A DNA stretch of 64,000 nucleotides. Origin: Pseudomonas sp. SORT22. Its GTDB lineage: Bacteria > Pseudomonadota > Gammaproteobacteria > Pseudomonadales > Pseudomonadaceae. Positions 9,301 through 20,338 of the stretch are shown here, in pieces (position 1 is the first letter of the stretch; the number at the start of each line of letters is the position of its first letter). Under the pieces are notes generated by a model. That model saw only the letters and a program-made list of their open reading frames with translations. It was not told where the DNA came from and did no database searches. Where the stretch lies: NCBI RefSeq assembly GCF_018417635.1, contig NZ_CP071007.1:661001-725000 (forward strand), in the 5' to 3' direction. Both the position numbers and the translations under genes were made by a program.

Positions 9301-10139
9301 GCGATCATCAGCAGCAGGGCGGGCAGGCCGTAGATCAGCAGGTCGTACCACAGCGTGCGGTGGTCAAGCACTTTGCCGACCCAGCGCTCCTGGATATTGC
9401 TGATTTCGCCGGGGCTCATGTCGGCCATGACCTTGTCGAGAATGCCGACGAGGATCTTCTGTTCCCGTGGCACTGCCATGGCCAGCTGATAGCGGTAGGG
9501 CGTTTCGCCGCTGACGTACAGGCCTTCGAGCTTGAGCTGACGCAGGCTCCAGATGCTCGAGGCAAGGTCGCCCACCACGGCGTCCACTTCATCGGTGGCC
9601 AGGGCCTGCAGCGCCGAGCTGACATTGGGCAGGGCCACCAGGTTGAGGTCCGGGTGGTGGGTGCGCAACAGCTCGTGGGGCGCGTAGTTTTCCACCACGG
9701 CGATCTTCAGGCCGTAGAGATCCTTGATGGTCCGTGGCTGCGGCCCGCCATCATGGGCGAGGATGACGATCGGAAAATCCAGGTACGGGCGGGTGAAGGC
9801 CAGAAAGCTCTGGCGCTCTGGGGTGGACATGATACCGGGCAGCAGGTCGAGCTTGTTCTGCCGGGCCTGCTCGAGCACGGCAGTCCAGCTGATCGGCTCG
9901 ATCGGCTTGAACTGCACGTCCAGGCGGTCCTGGATAAGGGCAATGTAGTCGGCGGCCAATCCCTGGTAGCGACCGTCCTGGTCCCGGTATTCAAAAGGTG
10001 GCCAGGATGCATCGACGCCCAGGCGCAGCTGCGGGTGTGCGCTGAGCCAGGCTTGTTCTTCCTCAGTCAGGGTCAAGGCGCCGGCAGTTGCACTCCAGAC
10101 GAGCAGGAGAGCCAACAGAAGGGCCGGCATTCGGGGCAT
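6396..10139 (-). CDS. rmcA: RmcA-type c-di-GMP enzyme: PBPb-TM-PAS4-GGDEF-EAL
   Basis: 1247 residues from ATG 10139 (MPRMPALLLALLL). Order: signal peptide (1-20), periplasmic solute-binding fold (about 27-252), membrane helix (about 268-291), four PAS domains (about 314-424, 438-546, 560-670, 683-796), GGDEF (805-970) and EAL (980-1232). Both motifs are intact: ARLGGDEF near 883-890 and GAEALIRW near 1013-1020, with the later IDDFGTGYSSL metal-site segment also present. P. aeruginosa RmcA (next to rpoD) has this exact architecture; it degrades c-di-GMP in response to redox state, with the GGDEF domain acting as a regulatory GTP site. The ATG has GAGG 5 nt upstream; a longer reading into the rpoD terminator is unlikely. 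Confidence 0.9.
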   Translation of the reverse strand: MPRMPALLLALLLVWSATAGALTLTEEEQAWLSAHPQLRLGVDASWPPFEYRDQDGRYQGLAADYIALIQDRLDVQFKPIEPISWTAVLEQARQNKLDLLPGIMSTPERQSFLAFTRPYLDFPIVILAHDGGPQPRTIKDLYGLKIAVVENYAPHELLRTHHPDLNLVALPNVSSALQALATDEVDAVVGDLASSIWSLRQLKLEGLYVSGETPYRYQLAMAVPREQKILVGILDKVMADMSPGEISNIQERWVGKVLDHRTLWYDLLIYGLPALLLMIAILAAVIRVNRRLSSEISRRIALEQELRSSEYHYRGLVESLSAIAWEADANDFTYSYVSPHAEDLLGYPLNQWLRPGFWRSIIHPDDALWAQAYCDSETAAGRDHSLDYRVIRADGRSLWVRDIVSLIEHGHKPVMRGLMIDISETKNAEEALRLSEQKFASVFQQCPDILVIARMSDGCLLEVNEAFEEQIGLSPAQVLGRTATELNIWGIDGVGPDLLKRLQAGSIRNLEMLFRRSNGQLFTGLTSAETFQLDSTPALVVAVRDISQLKETQEQLQTSEEKFAKAFHASPDGLLLSRQSDGLLIEVNEGFCRLTGYDTHMSLDHTSLDLGIWVDLNERRRLLDMLQRDGFVRDFSCHIRRSDGQIRLCELSARPLPIAGVDCMLTIARDITERHLMQEKLQLAATVFENTAEGVLITDIDQRISAVNRAFSEITGYSEFEALGQTPRLLASGQHDSAFYVAMWHQLTAEGHWQGEIHNRRKNGEVYPSWLTISAVRNSERAITHFVAVFADISSLKHAQAKLDYQAHHDPLTGLPNRTLFESRLQAALNCSQASKRQGAVLFLDLDRFKHINDSLGHPVGDLLLKGIAQRLKEQVRDIDTVARLGGDEFIILLPGLHQPSDAEHIAHKLLACFGAPFQAGEHEFFTSASIGTSLYPQDGTDVASLIRNADAAMYRSKAKGRNRVESYTRDLTAQASERIALEHELRRAIERNELSLCYQPKFSLKTQSLVGAEALIRWTNPTFGDVPPEHFIALAEENGMILQLGDWVLEQACRQMQVWKHNYLAFGPLSVNLAGAQLRQPSLVKRIEQLLKTHQLKAGDLQLEITENFIMSQAEEALAILHQLKHLGVQLAIDDFGTGYSSLSYLKRLPLDILKIDQSFIRGLPDDPHDAAIARAIIALGRSMQLTIIAEGVESQAQQQFLAAEGCEQIQGYIVSLPLPPEEFAASFLRIALSDLSDSTARKPSL

Positions 10140-10237
10140 AACGGCCTCGTCACACAGGTGGATTGATTCGAGTGTAGACGGGCATTTCAGCGGCGGGGTA
10201 GTGGGCAAAGGCTGAAAAGCGCCGTTCGCCGGAAAAG

Positions 10238-10263
10238 AAAAACCCCGGCCTGGGCCGGGGTTT
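10238..10263 (-). terminator. Terminator after rpoD
   Basis: CCCCGGC/GCCGGGG stem with a short loop, followed on the - strand by five T residues. It separates the rpoD transcript from rmcA. Confidence 0.9.
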
Positions 10264-10267
10264 GTCA

Positions 10268-12118
<1,851 letters not shown>

Positions 12119-12185
12119 AACACCCTATCCACTGAAGGTCTTGGCGGGCAAAAAACAAGCCGAGGATTATACCCGAGCTAGGACC

Positions 12186-14156
12186 TCACGCGCCAGTTGA
12201 GGTCGGGGTTTGTGCGGGAACATTACGGCTTAACAGGTCACGCAGCTGATTTTTTTCCTCTGCGCTCAAGTCACTTTGACGTGCTTTCCTGAGCAGATGT
12301 TCCAGGCTGCGCTCGCGTTGGCGAGCGGACAAGCTAGTTATGGTGTCGAAAAACTGTTGTTCAAGGTTATCGGCATCGATCAGCCATTCCTTTTCTGCCA
12401 ATGCCCTTAGCAGGCGGCCCTGTTCAGTGCCATGCCAGCGGGCGATCAGCTGTAGTGAGCGTAGCTCAGGATTCTTTTGCAACGCCTCGAGCAGGGCTAC
12501 CAGCAGCTGGGCATAGACGTGTTCTTCGGCCGCCAGCTGGCTGGCATCTTCGACCTTTTTCGCCAGTTGCGGGTGATGCAGCAAGGTGCGCAGGGCGCTC
12601 AAGGTCGGCGGTTCTACCGAGGTCGGCACCCGTGGTGGCGCATCCTGGCGCTGGCCATTGCGCTCCCAGGGCTTGCCCTTCTTGTCCCAGGGTTTGCCGT
12701 CCCACTTTTTCTTGCCGCCCTTGTTCGGTGTCCACTGCTGTTGTGGCGCGGCGTACTCGGGCTGGTGAAAATCAGCGTAATCCGGTGTGTAGTCGGGAAT
12801 CGCGTCGTAATCGATGCCCGGGTCGTAACTGGGTGGAGCTTCCGCCGGTGCAGTGTGCGCCAGTTGTTCGACCTGCTGGTTGTCCAGGCCGGTGATTTCC
12901 TTGAGGCGATTGCGCATCAAGGCGCGAAGATTCGCCCCGGGCACTTTTTCGATCAACGGTGCAGCGAGGGTGGCCATGTGTGCCTTGCCCTCGAGCGAGC
13001 GCGGGTCAGCTTCCTCGGTCAACTGCTGGAAAAAATAATCGGCCAGCGGCTGCGCATGCTGATTGATGCGCGCGCGGAAGGCATCGGTGCCTTCGGCGCG
13101 TACCAGGGTGTCGGGGTCTTCGCCTTCGGGCAAAAACAGAAAGCGCGCCTTGCGCCCGTCCTGCAGGCTCGAAAGCGTTGCTTCCAGGGCGCGCCAGGCA
13201 GCATTGCGGCCGGCCTGGTCGCCGTCAAAACAGAACAGCACGCTCGGCACCACGCGAAACAGACGCTTGAGGTGCTCTTCGCTGGTGGCCGTGCCCAGGG
13301 TTGCCACCGCGTTGCGCAAGCCTTGCTGCGCGAGGGCTATGACGTCCATGTAGCCTTCGACCACGATGATCTCGTCGAGGTTGCGGTTGAACTTGCGCGC
13401 CTCGTACAGCCCGTACAGCTCCTGGCCCTTGTGGAACACCGGGGTTTCCGGGGAGTTGAGGTACTTGGGCTTGTCGTCGCCCAGAACCCGGCCGCCGAAG
13501 GCGATGACCCGGCCACGGCTGTCGCGGATCGGAAACATCACCCGGTCACGGAAGCGGTCGTAGCGCTTGCCGGACTCGGCGTTCTCGATCAGCAGGCCGG
13601 CATCAATCATGGCCTTTTGCTGCAAGGTATCGCTGCTCAAGTGTTTGAACAGGTTGTCCCAGCCGGGCGGGGCAAAGCCCAGGCCGAAGTCGCGGGCGAT
13701 CTCGCCGGACAGGCCGCGGCCCTTGAGGTAGTCGACCGCGGATTTGCGCGTCGGATGGCTGCGCAGCGCCTGGCGATAAAATTCGGCGGCGGCTTCAAGC
13801 AGCGGGTACAGCGGTGAATCGACTGGTTGCCGGGGTTTGTGACCACGCCCGCTTTCTTCGCGGGGGATCTCCATGCCGGCGGCCTTGGCCAGTTCCTCGA
13901 CGGCCTGGGGGAAATCCAGGTTGTCGTGGTCCATGATGAAGCCAAGGGCGTTGCCGCCCGCGCCGCAGCCAAAGCAGTAATAGAACTGTTTGTCGGGGCT
14001 GACGCTGAAGGACGGGGTCTTTTCTTTGTGGAACGGGCAGCAGGCCGTGAGGTTCTTGCCAGCTTTTTTCAGCTGCACGCGCGAACTCACCACATCGACG
14101 ATGTCGGTACGGTTGAGCAGGTCGTCGATAAAACTCTGGGGAATCAGCCCGGCCAT
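12186..14156 (-). CDS. dnaG: DNA primase
   Basis: 656 residues. The CHC2 zinc-binding site is visible as C40, H43, C61 and C64 (CCPFHKEKTPSF then YYCFGCG). The catalytic TOPRIM core includes IIVVEGYMDVIAL and FCFDGDQAGR. A proline- and lysine-rich linker (about residues 440-510) precedes the C-terminal DnaB-helicase-binding bundle. It makes RNA primers at the replication fork. Middle gene of rpsU-dnaG-rpoD; the 304-bp spacer from rpsU holds two strong hairpins. Confidence 0.99.
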   Translation of the reverse strand: MAGLIPQSFIDDLLNRTDIVDVVSSRVQLKKAGKNLTACCPFHKEKTPSFSVSPDKQFYYCFGCGAGGNALGFIMDHDNLDFPQAVEELAKAAGMEIPREESGRGHKPRQPVDSPLYPLLEAAAEFYRQALRSHPTRKSAVDYLKGRGLSGEIARDFGLGFAPPGWDNLFKHLSSDTLQQKAMIDAGLLIENAESGKRYDRFRDRVMFPIRDSRGRVIAFGGRVLGDDKPKYLNSPETPVFHKGQELYGLYEARKFNRNLDEIIVVEGYMDVIALAQQGLRNAVATLGTATSEEHLKRLFRVVPSVLFCFDGDQAGRNAAWRALEATLSSLQDGRKARFLFLPEGEDPDTLVRAEGTDAFRARINQHAQPLADYFFQQLTEEADPRSLEGKAHMATLAAPLIEKVPGANLRALMRNRLKEITGLDNQQVEQLAHTAPAEAPPSYDPGIDYDAIPDYTPDYADFHQPEYAAPQQQWTPNKGGKKKWDGKPWDKKGKPWERNGQRQDAPPRVPTSVEPPTLSALRTLLHHPQLAKKVEDASQLAAEEHVYAQLLVALLEALQKNPELRSLQLIARWHGTEQGRLLRALAEKEWLIDADNLEQQFFDTITSLSARQRERSLEHLLRKARQSDLSAEEKNQLRDLLSRNVPAQTPTSTGA

Positions 14157-14460
14157 GGCACTCTCATCATCAGGCGATAAGCAAGTGTAATCGCTAATGC
14201 GGCGGGAACGGCTGCGCGTTCGAGCGATGTCGAATGGCGTAACACAAAATACGGAAAGACGTGCTCGTCTGCAGCCGGTAAAGGCTCGTCAGGAAGGACG
14301 TGCACAGCTGGCGTTGCGGCCAGTTCTGACGATTCAGGCAGGTTGTCCATGCTGCAGGGCAACAGGACGCCTTGGGCCCGAAGGCCAAAGGATCAAGCAA
14401 CAACTGCCGGCAGCCCGGCTGTGGGCCGGGCGAGGCAGAAGCTTGCGACGGACGTCTGTA
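14157..14460 (-). other. Structured rpsU-dnaG intercistronic spacer
   Basis: A 304-bp stretch without a convincing gene. Read on the - strand it contains hairpin GCCCGGC/GCCGGGC (14413-14431) and then CCTTtGGCC-TTCG-GGCCcAAGG (14370-14391), whose TTCG loop forms a very stable RNA tetraloop. Neither is followed by a run of T, so they look more like processing, stability or attenuation elements than plain terminators. In E. coli the equivalent spacer contains a partial terminator that lowers dnaG relative to rpsU. Confidence 0.6.
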
Positions 14461-14676
14461 TTAGTACAGACGAACGGCGCGGCGCTGTTCGCGCTGAACT
14501 TTCTTGGCGTGACGTTTAACAGCGGCTGCTGCTTTGCGCTTACGCTCAGAAGTCGGCTTCTCGTAAAATTCGCGGCTACGAACTTCAGCCAGAACACCGG
14601 CTTTTTCGCAGGAGCGCTTGAAACGACGCAGAGCTACGTCGAAGGGTTCATTCTCTTTAACTTTGACGGCTGGCAT
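14461..14676 (-). CDS. rpsU: 30S ribosomal protein S21
   Basis: 71 residues, highly basic ([20 protein letters not shown] then a [12 protein letters not shown] tail), full family length. S21 sits near the 3' end of 16S rRNA and helps initiation. First gene of the macromolecular synthesis operon and divergent from tsaD. GGTAGC lies just upstream of the ATG. Confidence 0.98.
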
Positions 14677-14740
14677 CCAGAGCTACCTTCATTCATTACC
14701 GGGGTCAACGAACTCGTGGCAAAAATGTGCGCTGGAGAAC

Positions 14741-14780
14741 GTCGGTTTTTAAGGGTTGCGGATGTTAACCCTTAGCCGAC
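14741..14780. promoter_or_regulatory. Two-part palindrome between rpsU and tsaD
   Basis: GTCGG (14741-14745) pairs with CCGAC (14776-14780), and inside these AAGGGTT (14751-14757) pairs with AACCCTT (14767-14773). No T run follows on either strand, so it looks more like an operator or leader structure than a terminator. Confidence 0.45.
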
Positions 14781-14877
14781 CGGAATGCAAAGCCTCTGAT
14801 CGAAAACCGCTGGTCGGCGTCGGGAGCGGGGACTATCATGCGCGCCTTCGAATTCAGCCTCAACAAGGCACGGACCC

Positions 14878-15903
14878 ATGCTAGTACTGGGATTGGAAAC
14901 ATCCTGCGACGAAACCGGCGTCGCATTATACGACAGTGAACGCGGCCTTTTGGCCGATGCATTGTTCAGTCAGATCGACCTGCACCGCGTCTATGGCGGG
15001 GTAGTGCCGGAGCTGGCCTCGCGTGATCACGTCAAGCGCATGCTGCCGTTGATCCGCCAGGTGCTGGCCGAAGCCGACTGCGTCGCCACCGAGATCGACG
15101 CCATCGCCTATACCGCAGGCCCCGGCCTGGTCGGCGCACTCCTGGTGGGCGCTTCCTGCGCCCAGGCCCTGGCCTTTGCCTGGGGGATTCCGGCGCTTGG
15201 CGTGCATCACATGGAAGGTCACCTGCTGGCGCCGATGCTCGAAGAGCAGCCACCCGAGTTCCCGTTCGTCGCCTTGCTGGTGTCGGGCGGGCATACCCAG
15301 TTGGTGCGCGTCGACGGTATCGGTCAGTACGAGTTGCTCGGCGAGACCCTCGATGACGCCGCCGGCGAAGCCTTCGACAAGACCGCCAAGCTGATCGGCC
15401 TGCCGTACCCGGGTGGCCCGGAGATCGCTCGCCTGGCAACCCAGGGCGTGCCCGGGCGCTTTGTCTTCCCGCGGCCGATGACCGACCGCCCGGGGCTGGA
15501 TTTCAGCTTCAGCGGCCTGAAAACCTTTGCCCTCAATACCTGGCAGCAGTGCCAGAGTGCTGGGGACGACGGTGAGCAAACCCGTTGCGACGTGTCGCTG
15601 GCCTTCCAGCAGGCGGTGGTGGAGACTTTGACCATCAAGTGCAAGCGAGCCCTCAAGCAGACCGGCCTCAAGCGCCTGGTGATCGCTGGCGGCGTCAGTG
15701 CCAACAAGGCCTTGCGCGCTTCGCTGGAAGACATGCTGGCTGGCATCAAGGGTAATGTGTACTACGCCCGGCCGCAGTTTTGCACCGATAACGGCGCCAT
15801 GATTGCCTACGCCGGCTGCCAGCGTCTGGCCGCCGGGCAGCAGGAAAGCCTGGCGATCAGCGTGCAGGCGCGCTGGCCAATGGAGCAACTGGCGCCGCTG
15901 TGA
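14878..15903 (+). CDS. tsaD: tRNA N6-threonylcarbamoyladenosine transferase
   Basis: 341 residues of the Kae1/TsaD/YgjD family. N-terminal [11 protein letters not shown] is the family signature and the iron-binding pair sits in HHMEGH (H111, H115). A second ATP-site segment SFSGLKTF and [12 protein letters not shown] are also present. With TsaB, TsaC and TsaE it installs t6A at position 37 of ANN-decoding tRNAs, including the Ile2 tRNA of this window. Old names are gcp and O-sialoglycoprotein endopeptidase. Divergent from rpsU, as in most gammaproteobacteria. Confidence 0.98.
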   Translation: MLVLGLETSCDETGVALYDSERGLLADALFSQIDLHRVYGGVVPELASRDHVKRMLPLIRQVLAEADCVATEIDAIAYTAGPGLVGALLVGASCAQALAFAWGIPALGVHHMEGHLLAPMLEEQPPEFPFVALLVSGGHTQLVRVDGIGQYELLGETLDDAAGEAFDKTAKLIGLPYPGGPEIARLATQGVPGRFVFPRPMTDRPGLDFSFSGLKTFALNTWQQCQSAGDDGEQTRCDVSLAFQQAVVETLTIKCKRALKQTGLKRLVIAGGVSANKALRASLEDMLAGIKGNVYYARPQFCTDNGAMIAYAGCQRLAAGQQESLAISVQARWPMEQLAPL

Positions 15904-15929
15904 AGCTGAGCGTTGCTCATGCGCTGGAT

Positions 15930-16499
15930 TCAGAAATGCCGTTCGCGTCCGGCGAAAAGGTCGCGTAGATTGCCGCGGTGACGCCAGACGATCAGCACGG
16001 TCAGCACGCTGATTGGCAGCAACGCTTCCGGCTCACGCCAGGCCAGTAGTGGCAGGGTCAGTGGCGTTGCCACCAGCGCCGCCAGCGAGCTGGTACGGGT
16101 CAGGTAGAAGGTCAGCAGCCAGGCGCTGATGGCCAGCAAGGCGGCTGGCGGGTAAAGCCCCAGCAGCATGCCGGCGGCGGTGGCGACACCTTTGCCGCCG
16201 CGAAAGCGGAAGTACACCGGAAACAGATGGCCAATCACCGCGCACACGCCGATCCAGGCCTGTTGCTGCAGGTCGAGGCCAGCAAGATTGGCGACCAGCA
16301 CGGGCAGCAGGCCCTTGCACAGGTCGCCAAGCAGGGTCAGGACCGCCAGTTTGCGGCCGGCCAGGCGCAGCATGTTGGTTGCACCGGCATTGCCTGAACC
16401 GCTCATGCGCGGGTCCGGGCTGCCATTGAGGCGGCTGAGGACGATGGCAAAGGACAGAGAGCCAAGCAGGTAGGCGCACAGCGCCAGTAACCAAAACAT
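15930..16499 (-). CDS. plsY: Glycerol-3-phosphate acyltransferase PlsY
   Basis: 189 residues starting at ATG 16499 ([17 protein letters not shown]); an in-frame ATG nine bases upstream has no spaced ribosome site, while GGAA lies 8 nt before this one. Several hydrophobic helices and the family segments [22 protein letters not shown] and [13 protein letters not shown] are present. It transfers acyl from acyl phosphate to glycerol-3-phosphate at the inner membrane, the first step of phospholipid synthesis. Convergent with tsaD (26 bp apart), divergent from folB. Confidence 0.95.
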   Translation of the reverse strand: MFWLLALCAYLLGSLSFAIVLSRLNGSPDPRMSGSGNAGATNMLRLAGRKLAVLTLLGDLCKGLLPVLVANLAGLDLQQQAWIGVCAVIGHLFPVYFRFRGGKGVATAAGMLLGLYPPAALLAISAWLLTFYLTRTSSLAALVATPLTLPLLAWREPEALLPISVLTVLIVWRHRGNLRDLFAGRERHF

Positions 16500-16573
16500 G
16501 CTAACCATTCCGGGCGAGGACGCCCTGATTCTAACGGCGCAACGCGCCCTTGTCGTGCTGTGGAGAGAAGTGC

Positions 16574-16927
16574 TTGGACAGAGTGTTCATCGAGGGGCTG
16601 GAAGTCGATACCGTGATCGGCGCCTATGACTGGGAGCGCGGAATCCGCCAGTGCCTGCGCCTGGACCTGAGCTTTGCCTGGGACAACCGCCCGGCCGCAG
16701 CCGGAGACGACCTGACCAAAGCCCTGGACTACGCCAGCGTGTCGGCGCGCATCCAGGCGTTTGCCGAGCAGTCCGAGTTCCAGTTGGTGGAAACCTTCGC
16801 CGAGCGCCTGGCGGCGGTGCTGATGAGTGAGTTCCAGATTCCCTGGTTGCGCCTGAAACTGACCAAGCCTGGCGCGGTACCGGCCGCCACTGGGGTCGGC
16901 GTGGAGATCGAGCGCGGATGTCTCTGA
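16574..16927 (+). CDS. folB: Dihydroneopterin aldolase
   Basis: 117 residues from TTG 16574 ([16 protein letters not shown]). GGAGAG ends 6 nt upstream and no ATG fits, so TTG is the start. The family catalytic region [15 protein letters not shown] and the C-terminal [15 protein letters not shown] segment are present. It cleaves dihydroneopterin to 6-hydroxymethyl-dihydropterin in folate synthesis. The last 10 bases overlap the start of folK, the next enzyme in the pathway, so the pair is translationally coupled. Confidence 0.95.
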   Translation: MDRVFIEGLEVDTVIGAYDWERGIRQCLRLDLSFAWDNRPAAAGDDLTKALDYASVSARIQAFAEQSEFQLVETFAERLAAVLMSEFQIPWLRLKLTKPGAVPAATGVGVEIERGCL

Positions 16928-17427
16928 ACAGGGTTTACCTCGGGCTGGGCAGCAATATCGAGCGCGAGCGGCACTTGACCGCCGGGCTCGATGCCTTGGC
17001 CGAAATGCTCACCGACATGCACTGTTCGGCGGTGTTCGAAAGCCAGGCGGTGGGCATCAAGAGCGGACCGTTCTTCAACCTGGTGGTCAGCGGTTTGACC
17101 GAGCTGCCGCTGATGGAACTGGATCGCCGGCTCAAGTTCATCGAGGCCGACAATGGCCGCTACGCCCCCGAGCGCAAAGGTCTGCCGCTGGATATCGACG
17201 TGCTGATGTACAACGACCTGCATGGCAGCTTCGACGGGCTGGTATTGCCGCGGGCAGAGATTCTCAAGAACGCATTCGTGTTGTGGCCGCTGGCGTTGAT
17301 TGCGCCAGCGCTTAAGCACCCGGGTGCCGGCAAAACCATGAGCCAGCTGTGGGCCGAGGCGCAAATCGAGCAAGTGCTGGCGCCGGTGCCGTTCGAGTGG
17401 CGTGGGCAGCAGTTGACCGGTCTTTAG
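16918..17427 (+). CDS. folK: 2-amino-4-hydroxy-6-hydroxymethyldihydropteridine pyrophosphokinase
   Basis: 169 residues. HPPK signatures: VYLGLGSNIERERHL at the N terminus, FFNLVV, and the metal/substrate site LPLDIDVLMY. It pyrophosphorylates the FolB product before coupling to p-aminobenzoate. Overlaps folB by 10 bases and is followed within 10 bp by a paired REP element. Confidence 0.95.
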   Translation: MSLNRVYLGLGSNIERERHLTAGLDALAEMLTDMHCSAVFESQAVGIKSGPFFNLVVSGLTELPLMELDRRLKFIEADNGRYAPERKGLPLDIDVLMYNDLHGSFDGLVLPRAEILKNAFVLWPLALIAPALKHPGAGKTMSQLWAEAQIEQVLAPVPFEWRGQQLTGL

Positions 17428-17433
17428 CTTCGA

Positions 17434-17487
17434 TCGCGGGGCAAGCCCGCTCCCACAGGATTGTAGGAGCGGGCTTGCCCCGCGATA
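17434..17487. repeat. Paired REP element
   Basis: TCGCGGGGCAAGCCCGCTCC(C)ACA and its inverted copy, separated by a few bases, fill the 63-bp gap between folK and cca. This matches the P. putida 35-bp REP consensus and lies between convergent genes, where it can act as a transcription or mRNA-end barrier. Confidence 0.9.
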
Positions 17488-17490
17488 GGT

Positions 17491-18720
17491 TCAGCGCCCG
17501 AGACCTTCCTTGTACGCCTTCAACGCCTTCAGCCGCTCGCCCTTGAGCGCCTCGCCCAGCGCCTGCCCGGTCAGCCCTCGTTGCACCAGCGGTTGCACCT
17601 GCACTGCACGCGCCGCCGCCGCTGCGCCGCGCAGGTAATCAGCCTGTGGATAATCACGTTGCTCCAGGCCCTTGCGGCCCCGGGCGTCCATCTCGCAGGC
17701 GACGATAAACTCCTCGAAACGCTGCGGCCGGCGGTACACATCGAAGCTTTGCAGTAGCTCCAGCAAGGTCGAGGCGCGCAGTTCCAGGGCCCGGTGGCAG
17801 TGGGTGTGATATTCCCCGACCAGCAAGGCCAGTTCCTGGCATTCACGGGGCGCCTTGAAGCGCTGGTTCACCGCCTTGATCAACTTCAGCCCGCGTTGCT
17901 CGTGAGCGATGTGCCGTGGCCATTCTTTCTCTGGGGTAAGGCCCTTGCCCAGGTCGTGCAGCAAACAGGCCCAGCGCACGCTCAGGGGCTGCTGGTGCAG
18001 GGCGGCTTGCTCGAGCACCGAGAGGGTATGGATGCCGCTGTCGATCTCCGGGTGATGGGCCTCAGGCTGCGGCACCCCGAACAGCGCATCGAGCTCGGGC
18101 ATCAGTTGCTTGAGGGCGCCGCAATCGCGCAATACCTGGATGAATACCTGGGGTTGGTCCTCCATCAGCGCCCGGGCGATTTCCTTCCAGCTGCGCTCGG
18201 CGGTCAGGGCTTGCAGTTCGCCTGAATCTCCCAGTTCGCGCATCAGCTCGATGGTTTCCGGGGCCACGCTAAAGCCCATGCCGGCATAGCGCGCGGCAAA
18301 GCGGGCGACGCGCAGCACGCGCAAGGGATCTTCGGCGAATGCCGGGGAAACATGGCGCAAAATTCGGGCTTCTAGGTCTTTCTGGCCGTTATACGGGTCG
18401 CAGATATTGCCCTCGTCGTCCTCGGCCATGGCATTGATGGTCAGGTCGCGGCGGATCAGGTCCTGCTCGAGGGTAACCTCGGGGCTTGCGTGGAAGGTGA
18501 AGCCGCCATAGCCGCGTCCGCTCTTGCGCTCGGTGCGCGCCAAGGCGTATTCCTCACCGCTTTTGGGGTGCAGGAACACCGGGAAATCCGCCCCGACCGG
18601 GCGATAGCCCAGGGCTTGCATTTGTTCCGCCGTGGCGCCGACCACGACCCAGTCGATATCACTGACCGGCCTGCCGAGCAGGCGGTCGCGTACGGCGCCG
18701 CCGACTTTGTAGATCTGCAT
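17491..18720 (-). CDS. cca: CCA-adding tRNA nucleotidyltransferase (multifunctional)
   Basis: 409 residues. The class II nucleotidyltransferase head shows GGAVRD (7-12) and the catalytic D21-I-D23. A tRNA-binding middle is followed by an HD domain (about 225-330) with LLHDLGKG, which in the long gammaproteobacterial form gives phosphatase and phosphodiesterase activities. It builds or repairs the 3' CCA of tRNAs. Convergent with folK across a REP pair. Confidence 0.97.
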   Translation of the reverse strand: MQIYKVGGAVRDRLLGRPVSDIDWVVVGATAEQMQALGYRPVGADFPVFLHPKSGEEYALARTERKSGRGYGGFTFHASPEVTLEQDLIRRDLTINAMAEDDEGNICDPYNGQKDLEARILRHVSPAFAEDPLRVLRVARFAARYAGMGFSVAPETIELMRELGDSGELQALTAERSWKEIARALMEDQPQVFIQVLRDCGALKQLMPELDALFGVPQPEAHHPEIDSGIHTLSVLEQAALHQQPLSVRWACLLHDLGKGLTPEKEWPRHIAHEQRGLKLIKAVNQRFKAPRECQELALLVGEYHTHCHRALELRASTLLELLQSFDVYRRPQRFEEFIVACEMDARGRKGLEQRDYPQADYLRGAAAAARAVQVQPLVQRGLTGQALGEALKGERLKALKAYKEGLGR

Positions 18721-18775
18721 GTAGAACCTCCGTTGATGCCACAGGATAACCTGTCTGGCAGCAACGGAGGGCGTG

Positions 18776-20338
18776 CTAGAGGTGCACTACCGCCAGGTCC
18801 AGGCGACCATAGTCAGCTTCGCCGTGCTCGCCTTTGGGCGGCACATGGTGGGTTTTCATCACCTGCTCGCCCTGCAGGGTCTCCAGGTGGATGTCAAAGC
18901 CCCAGAGGCGGTGCAGGTGCTTGAGAACCTCCTCGGTTGAGTCGCCCAGGGGTTTGCGGTCGTGTTGCTGGTGGCGCAGGGTCAGCGAGCGGTCGCCGCG
19001 ACGGTCGATGCTCCAGATCTGCACGTTGGGTTCACGGTTGCCGAGGTTGTACTGGGCGGCCAGGGTCTCGCGGATGATCCGATAGCCACTTTCGTCGTGG
19101 ATGGCCGGTACCAGCAGGTCTTCGCGCTGATCGTCATCGAGGATGCTGAACAGCTTTAGGTCGCGGATTACCGTCGGCGACAGGTACTGGAGAATGAAGC
19201 TTTCGTCCTTGAAGCTGCTCATGGCGAACTTGATGGTCGACAGCCAGTCACTGCCGGCGATGTCGGGGAACCAGCGGCGGTCCTCTTCGGTAGGGTGTTC
19301 GCACATGCGGCGGATGTCGCGGTACATCGCAAAGCCCAGGGCATAAGGGTTGATGCCGCTGTAATAGGGGCTGTCGAAGCCTGGCTGGAACACCACGCTG
19401 GTGTGCGACTGCAGGAACTCCATCATGAAGCCTTCGGTCACCAGGCCTTCGTCATACAGATCGTTCATCAGGGTGTAGTGCCAGAAGGTTGCCCAGCCTT
19501 CGTTCATCACCTGGGTCTGGCGCTGCGGGTAGAAGTACTGGGCGATCTTGCGCACGATACGCACGATTTCACGCTGCCAGGGTTCGAGCAGCGGCGCGTG
19601 TTTCTCGATGAAGTAGAGGATGTTCTCCTGGGGTTCGGCCGGGAAGCGCGCGTTGTCGCGGTCGCTGTTCTTGTCGGCGCCCTTGGGAATGGTGCGCCAC
19701 AGGTCGTTGATCTGTTTTTGCAGGTGCTCTTCGCGTTCCTTCTGGCGGCGCCGCTCTTCTTCGGCGGAGATCGGGTAGGGCCGCTTGTAGCGGTCGACAC
19801 CGTAGTTCATCAGCGCGTGGCAGGAGTCGAGCAGGTCTTCGACGGCATCGATGCCATGGCGTTCTTCGCACTGGGTGATGTACTGCTTGGCAAACACCAG
19901 GTAGTCGATGATCGAGCTGGCGTCGGTCCAGGTGCGGAACAGGTAGTTGCCCTTGAAGAAGCTGTTGTGTCCGTAGCAGGCGTGGGCAACCACCAGGGCC
20001 TGCATGCAGATGGTGTTTTCTTCCATCAGGTAGGCGATGCAGGGGTCGGAGTTGATCACGATCTCGTAGGCCAGGCCCATTTGACCGCGGCTATAGGACT
20101 TTTCAGTGCTGAGAAAGTGTTTGCCGTAGGACCAGTGGTGATAGCCCAGCGGCATGCCGACGGAGGCGTAGGCGTCCATCATTTGCTCGGCAGTGATCAC
20201 CTCGATCTGGTTGGGGTAGGTGTCCAGGGCGTAGCGCTCGGCCAGGCGGCTGATTTCCCGGTCATAGGCCTGGATCAGTTCGAATGTCCATTCGGACCCG
20301 GTAGAAATAGGGTGGCGCTTCTGCTCTCTAGCGGTCAT
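18776..20338 (-). CDS. SpoVR family protein (YcgB type)
   Basis: 520 residues, soluble, no signal peptide. Family landmarks include [31 protein letters not shown] and the [18 protein letters not shown] stretch. The molecular function of SpoVR/YcgB is not established; the gene is almost always linked to yeaH and prkA/yeaG, as here, and the set is induced in stationary phase or nitrogen starvation in enterics. Its ATG overlaps the yeaH stop by 4 bases (20335-20338), implying coupled translation. Confidence 0.93.
   Translation of the reverse strand: MTAREQKRHPISTGSEWTFELIQAYDREISRLAERYALDTYPNQIEVITAEQMMDAYASVGMPLGYHHWSYGKHFLSTEKSYSRGQMGLAYEIVINSDPCIAYLMEENTICMQALVVAHACYGHNSFFKGNYLFRTWTDASSIIDYLVFAKQYITQCEERHGIDAVEDLLDSCHALMNYGVDRYKRPYPISAEEERRRQKEREEHLQKQINDLWRTIPKGADKNSDRDNARFPAEPQENILYFIEKHAPLLEPWQREIVRIVRKIAQYFYPQRQTQVMNEGWATFWHYTLMNDLYDEGLVTEGFMMEFLQSHTSVVFQPGFDSPYYSGINPYALGFAMYRDIRRMCEHPTEEDRRWFPDIAGSDWLSTIKFAMSSFKDESFILQYLSPTVIRDLKLFSILDDDQREDLLVPAIHDESGYRIIRETLAAQYNLGNREPNVQIWSIDRRGDRSLTLRHQQHDRKPLGDSTEEVLKHLHRLWGFDIHLETLQGEQVMKTHHVPPKGEHGEADYGRLDLAVVHL

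Noticed and set aside
8226..10166. A 646-codon open frame on + opposite rmcA
   Set aside because: Antisense shadow of a fully annotated multidomain protein.
14144..14362. A 72-codon frame on - in the rpsU-dnaG spacer
   Set aside because: It overlaps the dnaG start, has no clear ribosome site, and the spacer is better explained by RNA hairpins.
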